Shown: positions 32,731-41,737 of the stretch, in pieces | Layout: every line of letters starts with the position of its first letter | Numbering within the stretch: position 1 is the first letter of the stretch | The notes under the pieces: generated by a model | Databases searched by the model: none | What the model saw: only the letters and a program-made list of their open reading frames with translations | What the model was told of the DNA's origin: nothing | Translations under genes and position numbers: made by a program | Assembly (NCBI GenBank): GCA_903886275.1 | Contig: CAISLN010000117.1 | Coordinates: 1 to 64,000 of the forward strand | Direction: 5' to 3' | DNA length: 64,000 nucleotides | Source of the DNA: an uncultured beta proteobacterium | GTDB taxonomy: Bacteria > Pseudomonadota > Gammaproteobacteria > Burkholderiales > Burkholderiaceae_C

Positions 32731-33408
32731 TCAGGCGCGTCGGACCAGACTGCGGATCAGCAGTCCCTGCAGCAGCAACCACAGCCAGGGGTCCAGCAGC
32801 GCATCCCACAGGTTGCCGGTGGGCAGGCGCGTGAGCGCAAACAGCAGCAGGGCCAAAGGCACCAGCCAGCGCGCCTGGACTCCGTTCGCGCTGCCACGCC
32901 ACAGCCAGGGCAGCAGGCTCAGGGCCAGCAGCACCAGCAACAGCAGCGGACTAAAACCCCAGGCGTAGATTTGCAGCGGCAGCACCGCAAAGGTGTCGAG
33001 CAGCAAGACATAACCCAGCAGCACCAACAGCCAGACGCCAGCCCGCGCTGCTGGCGCAGGCTTCGATGCGGTTGCAAATGCGGATGCGGTTGCGCTCAGC
33101 GTGGGCGCCCACAGCCACCGCTGCAAGCACCAAGCGCACAGCAGCATGGCCGACAGGCTGGGCGCGTGGAAGGCCAGGCCCAGCCAATAGTCTGGTGTCA
33201 ACGGCCCCGGCAACAGGTTCCACAACACCAGCACCGCTGCCAGGCTGCGCCGGGTACGCAGCGAGCGCTTGCGGGCCAGGCCCGCTCCCAAACTGGCCAA
33301 CACCAGGGCCCAGCCGAGCGTCAGGCCCAGGCGCATCACCCAGGCCTGTGGCAGGGCCGGTGCATCGGTGGACAACAGCAGGCCCAGCCAGCTAGACATG
33401 CCGCTCAT
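32731..33408 (-). CDS. Uncharacterised multi-pass membrane protein
   Basis: 225 residues, very rich in Leu, Trp and Ala, with about six predicted transmembrane segments (for example LGLTLGWALVLASLGAGLA, WLLVLLGYVLLLDTFAVL and LLLVLLALSLLPWLW). No family recognised. The ATG at 33408 overlaps the sialidase-like gene stop (ATGA) and has AAAGGAG 5 nt upstream, so it is translated with that gene. It is convergent with the GT83-like gene 9 bp away. A role with the sialidase-like partner at the cell surface is inferred from position only. Confidence 0.7.
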   Translation of the reverse strand: MSGMSSWLGLLLSTDAPALPQAWVMRLGLTLGWALVLASLGAGLARKRSLRTRRSLAAVLVLWNLLPGPLTPDYWLGLAFHAPSLSAMLLCAWCLQRWLWAPTLSATASAFATASKPAPAARAGVWLLVLLGYVLLLDTFAVLPLQIYAWGFSPLLLLVLLALSLLPWLWRGSANGVQARWLVPLALLLFALTRLPTGNLWDALLDPWLWLLLQGLLIRSLVRRA

Positions 33409-34574
33409 GGCTGCTCCTTTGTGGCGGCTAAGGCAAAGCGCTGCCAGGCAATGCTGCGCCTGTGGTCGGTATAGCTGACCCACAGGGCGCCGTCGGACCA
33501 GGCCATGGCGGGATAGGAATATTCATCGCCCTCGCCGCCATGGGCCAGCGGCTGCAGGGGCGTCCATTGCAAGGCGTCTTTGGAAAGGCCCAGGTCCAAC
33601 TGGGCGCGCGAATGCGGCGAGCTGTTGTATGCCAGCAGCAGCTGCCCCGGCGCCAGCGCCATGCCGGCCACGGCAGCGTCCGGGTTCCGCAGCGCCAGGT
33701 CGGGCAGATCGCTCCAGTGCAGGCCACCGTCCTGCGTCTGCACGGCGGTGACATGGCCATTGGGCCGGATGTCGCGCATCAGCGCCATCCATTGCGTGGC
33801 ACTTTGCGCCAGCAGCGTGGGCTGCAGCATGTACTTGCGCTGCGACAGGCGCACCACGCCCAGGAACTCGCCCTTGCCGTCAAAACGCAGGGCCACGGGA
33901 AACTTGATGCCGATTTCAAAATGCGCGGGCAGCAACATGCCGCCATCGGCCAGGGGCAGCGCACTGTTGCGCACCAAATAGCTGGTGTTCCACAGCCAGG
34001 ACAGGGGCAGTACCTGCAGCGGCCGAAAGCGCAGTTCGGCCAGTTGGTTGCCAGCGCTGTCCTGCACCAGATGCAAAATGCGCGCCGCAGCCCACCCCCC
34101 CCAACCGGTGGCCACCACAAACAAATGCACGCGCCCAGACGCATCCAGCCAGGCCACCGGGTTGCCCAAGCGGCGCAGGCCAAAGCCGAGTTGCTCGCCC
34201 ATCACATGGCGATCCACCACATAGCGCGCCGGTAGCCACTGCTGGCTGGCACGGTCAAATTGCGAGGCGGCAATCTGCACATTCGGTGCGCTCTCCCGGT
34301 CACCGGCAAACCAGAAGGCGGTGAGTGCAGCCACATGGCCCACCGGCATGGCCAGCAGGTTGCTGGCATGGGCGGCGGCCGCACCTTCGGGCATGGGAAT
34401 TTTTCCGGCCGCCTGGGGCTGCAGCGCGCTGGCCACCACGCCATCGGATGGGAAGACGGCGAGCGCCGCAGCGGGTCGTGCGGGGCGCTGCCACAGGTCC
34501 AGGCCCAGCGCTGCACCCAGCATCAGCAAGGCGGCGACGCCTCTTGCTAGCGGACTGGAGAGGCGAAAAATCAT
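33405..34574 (-). CDS. Exported sialidase-like beta-propeller protein
   Basis: 389-residue protein with an N-terminal hydrophobic signal or anchor (GVAALLMLGAALGL) and a predicted beta-propeller resembling the BNR/Asp-box exo-alpha-sialidase family (PF13088). TQDGGLHWSDLP is an Asp-box-like element, and YPAMAWSDGALWVSYTDHR closes the last blade. Whether it cleaves sialic acid or only binds glycans is unclear; I cannot identify the full Arg triad. It is coupled to the PaiB-like gene upstream (4-bp overlap) and the membrane protein downstream (4-bp overlap). Confidence 0.7.
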   Translation of the reverse strand: MIFRLSSPLARGVAALLMLGAALGLDLWQRPARPAAALAVFPSDGVVASALQPQAAGKIPMPEGAAAAHASNLLAMPVGHVAALTAFWFAGDRESAPNVQIAASQFDRASQQWLPARYVVDRHVMGEQLGFGLRRLGNPVAWLDASGRVHLFVVATGWGGWAAARILHLVQDSAGNQLAELRFRPLQVLPLSWLWNTSYLVRNSALPLADGGMLLPAHFEIGIKFPVALRFDGKGEFLGVVRLSQRKYMLQPTLLAQSATQWMALMRDIRPNGHVTAVQTQDGGLHWSDLPDLALRNPDAAVAGMALAPGQLLLAYNSSPHSRAQLDLGLSKDALQWTPLQPLAHGGEGDEYSYPAMAWSDGALWVSYTDHRRSIAWQRFALAATKEQP

Positions 34575-35227
34575 GTGTTCTTTGGCGATAGATCCGGCGC
34601 ATGGGCCGTGACCAGCGCCGCCATGGCCTGCGCCTGATCATCCGTCGAAACGGACAGGGCCTGCACCACGCCAGCCCGGTTGGAGGCGGGCTGGTTCTGG
34701 CTGACCTTCCACTTGCCGCTCCAGCGCGTCACCTCCATCGAGATGCCCACCACCGCGCGCAGCATGCTGTCGGTGTAGTCGCGCGGCGCGTCGTCCACGC
34801 TCCAGGGTTGGGCCAAGCCGCTTTCTTGCTGGCGGGTCATGTGCGTCACCTGCTGGCGCACCCAGGCCGCATCGTCATGCACCTGCAGGCTGCCACTGGC
34901 CTGCACCACCACGTAGTTCCAAGTCGGCACCACCTTGCCATGCTCTTGTTTGCTCGGATACCAGGAGGGGCTGACGTAATGCTGCGCCCCCTGAAACAGC
35001 AACAGCACCGGGATGTCCAGCCGGGTCTGGCGCCACAGCGGATTGGCGCGCGCCACATGGCCCACCAGGGTGCCCAGCGGCCCCGCATCAGCGCGCAGCA
35101 ACATGGGAATCTGGTCGGCAACCAAGCCTTCGTCGCTCAGGGTCACCAGGGTGCACAGGGGCTGACTGGCCACCAGGGCCTGCATGACTTCGAGGCGGGT
35201 CTCTTCAAAATGGGCGGGTTGGTACAT
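34571..35227 (-). CDS. FMN-binding PaiB-like protein
   Basis: 218-residue protein of the PaiB (FMN-binding negative transcriptional regulator) family with a flavin-reductase-like split barrel. Recognised by the N-terminal MYQPAHFEE, LVGHVARANPLW, the SPSWYPSKQ and VPTWNYVVVQ core, and the C-terminal KVSQNQP. Despite the family name, most members are likely flavoproteins of unknown reaction. It starts 2 bp after the DUF748 stop and overlaps the sialidase-like gene. Confidence 0.88.
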   Translation of the reverse strand: MYQPAHFEETRLEVMQALVASQPLCTLVTLSDEGLVADQIPMLLRADAGPLGTLVGHVARANPLWRQTRLDIPVLLLFQGAQHYVSPSWYPSKQEHGKVVPTWNYVVVQASGSLQVHDDAAWVRQQVTHMTRQQESGLAQPWSVDDAPRDYTDSMLRAVVGISMEVTRWSGKWKVSQNQPASNRAGVVQALSVSTDDQAQAMAALVTAHAPDLSPKNT

Positions 35228-35229
35228 GG

Positions 35230-38200
35230 TCAGTGGTGCTCTATGTTGAGTTCGACGCGGGGTTGCCAGTTGGCATCTGCGGATGCGGTCTTGACGGCCC
35301 CCATAAACAGGCGCTCAGAGGGCACCTGGTGGGCGGTGAGGTATTCGCGCACCGCCAGGCTGCGGTTCAGCGCCAGCTCGCGCATGCTGTCATCGTCCAC
35401 GTTGATGCTGGCCAGCAGCAAGGTCTGCATCTCGGCTGCGCTCAGGTCCTTGGAAAAACCCAGCACATTGCGCGGCTTCTTGAGGCTGGAGCGGCGGTAC
35501 ACCTCCTTGAGCAGGGCCGGCGTCTCCTCGGGCGTGAGCGCCGCCACGGCCGTGACATCCTTGGCCGCACTGGCAGCGACACGGCGCTTCTCGGCCAGCA
35601 GCAGGTCTTGCAGCTCGGCTTGCTTGAGGGCAATGGCCTCGCGCTCCAGGTTGGCCGTGCCCTCTATGGTCAGGCGCAACGCGGGCTTGGCGCGCAGCGC
35701 CTGCGCCACCTGCTCCAGCCCCTGCAAGCCAGCGGCGGTCATACGGGTACTGCCGGCGTCAAAGGTCACGTTGCTCAGGTCATCGGCGCTCTCGCTGCCG
35801 CCGACCAGACCGCCCATCAGACTGAAGGGCGAGGTCAGCGCCTTGGCAAGGATGTTGCCCACCACCTTCCAGACCACCGGCCAGACGCGAAACTGCGGGT
35901 CGTTGAGCGAGCCGCTCAGGGGCACGTTCAGGTCAATCACCCCGTTGCTATCGGCCAGCAGGGCCACCGCCAGTTTGACCGGCAAGGAGTTGGAGGAACC
36001 CGCCACGGCATCGCCAAACACCAATTGGTTGAGCACAATTTTGTTGCTGGCTTGGAGCTGCCCATCCGGGCTAACGACGTAGCCCAGGTCCACACTGAGC
36101 CTGCCGCGCTCTATGCCGTAACCAGCGTATTTGATGGCGTAGGACGACAGGGGAGAGAGCTCCAGATCGCGCACCTTGGCCTGGATATTGAGTGCCAGCG
36201 GCTTGACCAGGGGGTTGAGCTTGCCGGTGATTTCCAGGCTGGCCGTGCCCTCGGCGCGCCCGCGCAGCTCCAGGTCGGCCATCTGCACCTCGCCCTGGGT
36301 GGCCACGGAACTGAAGTGGCCCAGGCTGCCGCTGAGCCCGGTCAGGTCGGCCGAATAGTTGGGTTTGATGAAGCGGTCTGAATACGCCACATGGCCGTTG
36401 ACCAAGCGGATGGCGCCCACATCGATCACCAGATTGTTGGCAGCCGGTGTTGCCGCAGACGCAGCGGCGCTGGTCGGCGCAGCAGCAAGGGGCGCCGCAG
36501 CAGCTACATCCGGCTTGCCCACCAAGTCCTGCAGCACCAGTCGCCCGTCGGCGCTCACAATCAGGCGGGCAAAAAAGTCCGACAGCGAGACCTCGCGCAG
36601 CTTCAGGCGCAGCGGCTTGGCCGGGGCCATGCTGAATTCGATGCCGGGCACGGACAGTGCCTTCCAGCTCAGCAGCTCCTCGGACTGCTCATCGCCGCTG
36701 GCAGATTTCAGAGCGCTGTTGAGCTTGAGATCCTCCAGTGCCGCGTCACCGCTGAGCTGCACATCGGGGCCAGCGGCCAGGCTGGCGTAGCGCAACTGTC
36801 CCTTGAAGCTGGTATCGGCGCGCAGCAGGTCCAGGCGCAGCTGCTGCAAAAAGTAGGGCGCCAGCGCCTGGGCCGGAAACTGTTTGGCCTCCAGCGCGCC
36901 CTGGGCCAGCAACGGGTCCCACATCAGGCTGCCGTCAAAGCGCAGGCTGCCAGGGTCGGAGCGCGCGGTGCGCACCTTGGCCGCAAGCGTCAGCGCCATG
37001 GGCTTTTTGCCGTCCAGCGTCATCTTCTGCATACGCCCCTGCAGGGCCGAGAGCTCCAGAAACACCGGCTTGGCCGGCTGGCGGTCCACCAGGGTGAAGC
37101 TGCCATCGTCCAGTGCCAGATCGTCCAGGCTGGCCGTCCAGGAGCTGCTGGCGGCGGGCTTGGCAGCAGGCGCAGCTGTGGGCGCTGCGGCGAGCCAGCG
37201 CGCAAACATCCACTGCCCGTCGTTGCCACGTGCCAGGCGTGCCTTGGGCCCGCTCAAGCGCAACTTGCCCAGGCTAAGCGCCTGCTTTTGCAGATCGACC
37301 ACAGCATCGCTGACTTCCAGCAGCTTGAAAGAAGGCAGCTCCTTGGCCACGATGTCCGTCTTGCCCGTCGGTGGCGACAGGGCAAAGTCGTGCAGGGCCA
37401 GGCGCTTGGCACCCAGTTGCAGCGCCTTGTCCTGCCAGCTGGCGAAAAGCTCCCCCTCCAGCACACCGCTGGCCTGGGGCAGCAAATAGGCCGACACATA
37501 AGGCGCGGCCAGCGCCAGGCCCAGGTCCGACAGGCGCAGCTGGACCTTGCCCACTGCCTCGCTGCCCTGCCCGCTGAGCGCCAGGCTGGCGGCCTTGGCG
37601 CTACCGCCATCCTGCAACTTGGCCGTGAGCTCCAGCTGCGCCGGCTGGTCCAAGGGCCAATGCACATGGCTGAGCGTGAGTTGGGTGTCCGACAGCCGCA
37701 GCTTGGCCGGTGGCGATACGCTGGCGTCGTTCAGGCGCAGCGTGCCGTCTTTCAGGGCGAGTTGTTGCGCAGACAGTTGCCAGGAGGCCCCAGCCGCCGG
37801 TGCAGTGGCCGATGCCTGTGCCGCAGGCGCCTGGTTCTTGCCAGGGGCGAGATTGAGCGACTGCAGCCAGTCTTGGCCGGGCTTGCGGCCCAGGGTCACG
37901 CTGGGAGCGGTCACGGTCAGCGACTCCAGCTCCAGGCGCTGCTCCAGCGGGCGCAGCTCCTGGATCACCGCTTGCAGGGACTTGGCCTGCAGCAGGGCGG
38001 CTCCGTCCTTGTCGTCAATGCGTATGTCAGACACCTTTAGCGCACCCGAGATCTGCAACTGCTGGACCTCGGTCTGCACAAACGACACCTTGAGTGAGGT
38101 GTCGAGCACCGCCGACCGGATGCGCACCGGCAAACTGGCCGGCAAATAGGGCAGATAGGGGGCGATGTCCAGATGGGCCACCTGCAGCGTGAGCTCACCC

Positions 38201-38868
38201 TTGCGCGTCTGCGCAAAGGGCGTGGCCTGGGCCGATGAATCAAAGCGGCTGCCATTGAGTTCAAACGCCAGCTGCGGCTGCACCGTCACATCGCGCTGCG
38301 AAGCAAAGCTGCTCAAAAAGGGGATGGATATCTGCAACTTGCGCAGGCTGTGGTGGCGCTCGCTGGCACCTAGGTGATCGACAAAATCGACCGCTCCGTT
38401 GTTGAGCACCAGGTTGTAGAGCGCAAAGCGCAGCGGTGCTGTAGCCGGCTCGGCAGGCGCGGACTGCAGGCGCTGCAGCACATCGTCGATGTCGTAATGC
38501 CCATTGCCCAGGTGGGTCAGCGCCAGCAGCGGCTGCTCAATGGTGAGGGCATCTATGACCGGTGCCAGGCGAAACAGCGACTGGATTTCGGCATCCGCAT
38601 ACAGGCGCGCAATGGCCAGCTGGGTGGTTTTGCCATCGGCGCTGGCGATTTTGAGCTCCGACAGGGTGAGCTCCAGCGTCAGCGGATTGAAGGCCACCGC
38701 GCCCAGGGTCAGTGGGCGCCCCAGTACCTTGGAGCCCTGCTGTTCGAGCTGGCTTTTGAGCAGGGGTGGCAGGGCCAGCCAGGCCATTGCCCATACAGCC
38801 ATCAAAGCGCCCGCCGCCCAGAGCAGGCGACGCAACCAGGTGATCTTCAGCATGCGTGTCAATTTCAT
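35230..38868 (-). CDS. Giant DUF748 / AsmA-like envelope protein
   Basis: 1212-residue protein with one N-terminal membrane anchor (about 13-33) and a very long repetitive beta-rich periplasmic region typical of DUF748 and AsmA-superfamily proteins, some of which carry lipids between membranes. Markers are LGRPLTLGAVAFNPLTLEL at the N-terminus and the central LPVKLAVALLADSNGVIDLNVP with GSLNDPQFRVWPVVWKV. The C-terminus (ALRLTIEGTAN, NRSLAVREYL) resembles an OmpA-like peptidoglycan-binding end. Ala/Pro-rich linkers split the repeats. It leads the four-gene operon and is divergent from the TIGR03790 gene. Confidence 0.82.
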   Translation of the reverse strand: MKLTRMLKITWLRRLLWAAGALMAVWAMAWLALPPLLKSQLEQQGSKVLGRPLTLGAVAFNPLTLELTLSELKIASADGKTTQLAIARLYADAEIQSLFRLAPVIDALTIEQPLLALTHLGNGHYDIDDVLQRLQSAPAEPATAPLRFALYNLVLNNGAVDFVDHLGASERHHSLRKLQISIPFLSSFASQRDVTVQPQLAFELNGSRFDSSAQATPFAQTRKGELTLQVAHLDIAPYLPYLPASLPVRIRSAVLDTSLKVSFVQTEVQQLQISGALKVSDIRIDDKDGAALLQAKSLQAVIQELRPLEQRLELESLTVTAPSVTLGRKPGQDWLQSLNLAPGKNQAPAAQASATAPAAGASWQLSAQQLALKDGTLRLNDASVSPPAKLRLSDTQLTLSHVHWPLDQPAQLELTAKLQDGGSAKAASLALSGQGSEAVGKVQLRLSDLGLALAAPYVSAYLLPQASGVLEGELFASWQDKALQLGAKRLALHDFALSPPTGKTDIVAKELPSFKLLEVSDAVVDLQKQALSLGKLRLSGPKARLARGNDGQWMFARWLAAAPTAAPAAKPAASSSWTASLDDLALDDGSFTLVDRQPAKPVFLELSALQGRMQKMTLDGKKPMALTLAAKVRTARSDPGSLRFDGSLMWDPLLAQGALEAKQFPAQALAPYFLQQLRLDLLRADTSFKGQLRYASLAAGPDVQLSGDAALEDLKLNSALKSASGDEQSEELLSWKALSVPGIEFSMAPAKPLRLKLREVSLSDFFARLIVSADGRLVLQDLVGKPDVAAAAPLAAAPTSAAASAATPAANNLVIDVGAIRLVNGHVAYSDRFIKPNYSADLTGLSGSLGHFSSVATQGEVQMADLELRGRAEGTASLEITGKLNPLVKPLALNIQAKVRDLELSPLSSYAIKYAGYGIERGRLSVDLGYVVSPDGQLQASNKIVLNQLVFGDAVAGSSNSLPVKLAVALLADSNGVIDLNVPLSGSLNDPQFRVWPVVWKVVGNILAKALTSPFSLMGGLVGGSESADDLSNVTFDAGSTRMTAAGLQGLEQVAQALRAKPALRLTIEGTANLEREAIALKQAELQDLLLAEKRRVAASAAKDVTAVAALTPEETPALLKEVYRRSSLKKPRNVLGFSKDLSAAEMQTLLLASINVDDDSMRELALNRSLAVREYLTAHQVPSERLFMGAVKTASADANWQPRVELNIEHH

Positions 38869-38932
38869 GGCGCATTATTACTGAGCGACCCGGTTCTAAT
38901 CGGGCCATGCCTTGTAACCATTTCCGCTTTCT

Positions 38933-40036
38933 GTGAACGCCCGCACACCGGCACTGCTGCGCGCCGCCGGCCTCCTGCTGGCAGGGCTTGCGACAGGCCT
39001 GTTCGCGCCCAATCAGGCCCATGCCGAGCCCGCGCCGCAGGCCGAGGCCAGCCGCCACAGTATTCCCGTACCCCGCATTGCAGGGCGACTCCATAGCGCT
39101 GACTTGGGGCTGGTGATCAACAGCGACGATCCCTATTCGGTGGCCGTGGGTGCCTACTACGCCCAGCGGCGCGGCATTCCAGCGCAGCAAATTGTGCGGG
39201 TCAGCCTGCCGCTGCGCGACACGCTCAAGGCGGCTGAGCTCGAAGCGCTGGCGGCCCAAATACGCAGCAGCCTGCCCGCCCATGTGCAGGCGCTGGCGCT
39301 GGCCTGGAGTCGGCCCTATGCGGTGGAGTGCAACTCCCTCACCGCCGCGCTGACGCTGGGTTTTCAGCCGGAACTGTGCCAGCGGACCTGCGCTGCTAGC
39401 GCCCCATCGCCCCTGTTCAACAACGCCACCACCCAGCCCTTTACCGATCTGGGCTTGCGCCCCTCCATGCTGCTGGCCGCCAGCTCGGTGGAGGCGGCCA
39501 AGGCCCTGATAGAGCGCGGCCTCAGCGCCGACCAGCAACTGGGCAAGCGCGGCGTGCCCGAGGTGCAGGCCCTGTTTGTCAGCACCCCGGACAGCGCGCG
39601 CAATGTGCGTGCGGCGCTGTTTCCACCCAGCGCAGCGCTCAAGGCGCTGGGCGTTCAGGTGCGCCAAGTGACGCAGCCGCTTCCCGCCCTGCAGCGCGTG
39701 GTGCTGTACCAGACCGGAGCGGTGCGCGTAGACGCGGCGAACCGCATTCCCTGGGTAAGCGGCGCACTGGCGGACCATCTGACCTCGTTTGGTGGCCAGT
39801 TGTTTGAGGCGCATGGCCAAATGACGGCGCTAGACTGGCTGGAGGCCGGCGCCACCGCCAGCTACGGCACGGTAAGCGAGCCCTGCAACCATGTGCAAAA
39901 GTTTCCGCATCCGCAGGTGCTGCTCTTGAACTACCTCCAGGGCAGCACGGCCATAGAAGCCTACTGGCGCAGCGTGGCCTGGCCGGCCCAGGGTCTGTTT
40001 GTGGGGGAACCGCTGGCCGCGCCTTTTGGGCACTAA
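38933..40036 (+). CDS. TIGR03790 family exported protein
   Basis: 367 residues, starting GTG at 38933, with a signal peptide ending near NQAHAEP. The body matches the TIGR03790 family: DLGLVINSDDPYSVAVGAYYAQRRGIP, the LALAWSRPYAVECNSLTAAL core with a Cys, and a C-terminal GATASYGTVSEPCNHVQKFPHPQ with EAYWRSVAWPAQGLFVGEPL. The alternation of HAQ-like polar patches and paired Cys resembles a hydrolase, but the function is unknown. It lies 52 bp before the J-domain cassette and may share its transcript. Confidence 0.8.
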   Translation: MNARTPALLRAAGLLLAGLATGLFAPNQAHAEPAPQAEASRHSIPVPRIAGRLHSADLGLVINSDDPYSVAVGAYYAQRRGIPAQQIVRVSLPLRDTLKAAELEALAAQIRSSLPAHVQALALAWSRPYAVECNSLTAALTLGFQPELCQRTCAASAPSPLFNNATTQPFTDLGLRPSMLLAASSVEAAKALIERGLSADQQLGKRGVPEVQALFVSTPDSARNVRAALFPPSAALKALGVQVRQVTQPLPALQRVVLYQTGAVRVDAANRIPWVSGALADHLTSFGGQLFEAHGQMTALDWLEAGATASYGTVSEPCNHVQKFPHPQVLLLNYLQGSTAIEAYWRSVAWPAQGLFVGEPLAAPFGH

Positions 40037-40088
40037 TAAGTTCCATGGGCGGCACAGGCCGGGCGCAGGAACTAGAATGGTCGGCCCC

Positions 40089-40379
40089 ATGAACGACCAT
40101 TACACCGCCCTCGGGCTGGGCAGCGATGCCTCGCTTGCCGACATCAAGAAGGCCTTTCGCCAAAAGGCCTCGATCTACCACCCGGACCGAAACGACGCAG
40201 CCGACGCGGCCGCGCGCTTTCGTGCGGTGCAAGAGGCCTACGAGGTGCTGTCCGACGAGACCAAACGCCAGGCCTATGACGACAACCGCCGACGCAACTT
40301 GCTGGATGACCCGGCCCAGACGGCGCGCGATATCTGGCAAGCCTATTTTTCGCCCCTGCTTTCCCAACATAAAACCTGA
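40089..40379 (+). CDS. Small J-domain protein
   Basis: A 96-residue protein that is little more than a J domain. Helix II, the HPD motif (His31-Pro32-Asp33 in SIYHPDRND) and helix III (FRAVQEAYEVLSDETKRQAYD) are intact, followed by a 30-residue tail (TARDIWQAYFSPLL). It should stimulate ATP hydrolysis by DnaK but lacks the Gly/Phe, zinc and client domains of DnaJ, so its tail or partners must give specificity. Three unassigned genes follow at 6, 9 and 8 bp. Confidence 0.9.
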   Translation: MNDHYTALGLGSDASLADIKKAFRQKASIYHPDRNDAADAAARFRAVQEAYEVLSDETKRQAYDDNRRRNLLDDPAQTARDIWQAYFSPLLSQHKT

Positions 40380-40385
40380 ACCGAC

Positions 40386-40964
40386 ATGAGCACCTCCACT
40401 TTTTTTCTAGACCTGCGCTCGGCCTACCAGGCCGAACTCGATGACCTGACTTCGGACTCCGAAGGCAAGGATGTGCTGCGCAAGCGCCTGACCGAGAAAC
40501 GCAAGGAACTGGGCTTTTTGCTGCAGATGATGGAGATCAGCCCGGAGATGGTGGCGGTGGTGCTGCACCAGGCCTTTCGCTTCAAAAGCCCGGCCGTGAT
40601 GGACCATCTGCTGGCGCAGGACGCCGATAACCTGCCCGAATGGGACAGCATCTGCGACACGATCGACATTGCCCCCTGGGGCCGCGACATGGTGGAGATG
40701 ATGCTGCACCAGCCCATGGGAGCCTGGTTCATGACGATTGCAGCCGCGCTGGAATACATGCACCACAAGCCACTGACGGCACAAGAGCGCGCGCAACTGT
40801 CTGGCCCTGCGGAAGAAGAAGAGGAAGACCAGGACGAGGTGCGCAACGAGCGCCACGACGACAACCACACCGAAGACCATGAAGAAGACGAGGCCGATGC
40901 CCGCGCCCGCGAAGACGCCGGCAACGACTGGATGGTCGAGCAGGGCTTTGACCGCAAAGAATAA
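40386..40964 (+). CDS. Uncharacterised protein with acidic C-terminus (J-domain cassette gene 2)
   Basis: 192 residues, no family recognised. Residues 1-130 look all-alpha (LRKRLTEKRKELGFLLQMMEISPEMVAVVLHQAFRF, then WDSICDTIDIAPWGRDMVEMMLHQPM). Residues about 140-185 are extremely acidic (EEEEEDQDEVRNE, HEEDEADARARED), like the tails of histone chaperones or ribosome-mimic proteins. No signal peptide, so cytoplasmic. It begins 6 bp after the J-protein gene with only a weak ribosome-binding site, which suggests coupling. A client-holding partner of the J protein is one guess from context. Confidence 0.75.
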   Translation: MSTSTFFLDLRSAYQAELDDLTSDSEGKDVLRKRLTEKRKELGFLLQMMEISPEMVAVVLHQAFRFKSPAVMDHLLAQDADNLPEWDSICDTIDIAPWGRDMVEMMLHQPMGAWFMTIAAALEYMHHKPLTAQERAQLSGPAEEEEEDQDEVRNERHDDNHTEDHEEDEADARAREDAGNDWMVEQGFDRKE

Positions 40965-40973
40965 GGACATCCC

Positions 40974-41729
40974 ATGAACGCACTTGCATTGATTGCCAAG
41001 ACCCAAAGCCTGATTGCCTCCGGCGACATCGTGGCAGCCGAGGCGGCGCTGGTCGAACTGGCCGACGAAGAGGGCGACCACGCCCTGCTGGTGGTGCTGG
41101 AGCAGCTGCCGCCCAAGGACATCCTGGCGGTGATTCGCGAGTACGACAACTCGAAAGAATCGGTCATCAACCTGTTGGTCACGCCCGCGCTGTTTGCCCG
41201 CGCCGTGGTCATTGAGAAACAGTACAAGGACCTGAGCCGCACCCACCTGCGCGGCATGGTCAACTCGGTCATCTTCCGCGAAGGCGCCGACCCGGTGGAG
41301 TTCCTCACCGCGATTGGCGAGCTGGAAGGCGGCTCCGAGGCGCTGGCCGACTACTTCACCGAAAAGTGGAGCCGCATCGAAGCCTTTGCCCGCAGCGGCA
41401 CCTTTGATTCGGTGGAGGACGACGGCGAGATCCTGTCCGAGACGGCCCTGCTGGCCTCGGCCTACACCAAGCCCCGCGTAGAAGAAGACGAGATCGCCGA
41501 CCAGGACTGGATGCAGCTGGCCTGGCTCTTGCGCCACGAATGCCAAGACCTGTTTATCGAGATGCTGCTGGTGCTGCGCGCCAAGGCCCGCGCCCATGAC
41601 CTGGGCCTGGGCGAGGAGTTCGAGACCGAAGAGGATGACGACCGGGTAGAAACCAGCGACACCGACCGCGGCAAGGCCACGCCCGCCGTGCTGGACGCGC
41701 TGGATGCGGACGAAGAGTCGGCCATTTGA
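40974..41729 (+). CDS. Uncharacterised helical-repeat protein (J-domain cassette gene 3)
   Basis: 251 residues, predicted all-alpha and acidic. The N-terminal part LLVVLEQLPPKDILAVIREYD, followed by VINLLVTPALFARAVV, has the spacing of MgtE-N or HEAT-type helical repeats, but this is only a resemblance. The C-terminal 40 residues are acidic and low-complexity (EEFETEEDDDRVETSDTDRG). No signal peptide or membrane segment. The start has AAGGA 6 nt upstream, and the gap to gene 2 is 9 bp. Function unknown. Confidence 0.75.
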   Translation: MNALALIAKTQSLIASGDIVAAEAALVELADEEGDHALLVVLEQLPPKDILAVIREYDNSKESVINLLVTPALFARAVVIEKQYKDLSRTHLRGMVNSVIFREGADPVEFLTAIGELEGGSEALADYFTEKWSRIEAFARSGTFDSVEDDGEILSETALLASAYTKPRVEEDEIADQDWMQLAWLLRHECQDLFIEMLLVLRAKARAHDLGLGEEFETEEDDDRVETSDTDRGKATPAVLDALDADEESAI

Positions 41730-41737
41730 AGCTGCCC

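Noticed and set aside
32714-32739. Terminator between the GT83-like gene and the membrane protein gene
   Set aside because: GCGCCT/AGGCGC can pair, but the loop is 14 nt, both stop codons lie in it and no T-tract follows.
36391-38040. Long open frame opposite the DUF748 gene
   Set aside because: Shadow of the repetitive DUF748 coding sequence, with no ribosome-binding site or domain.
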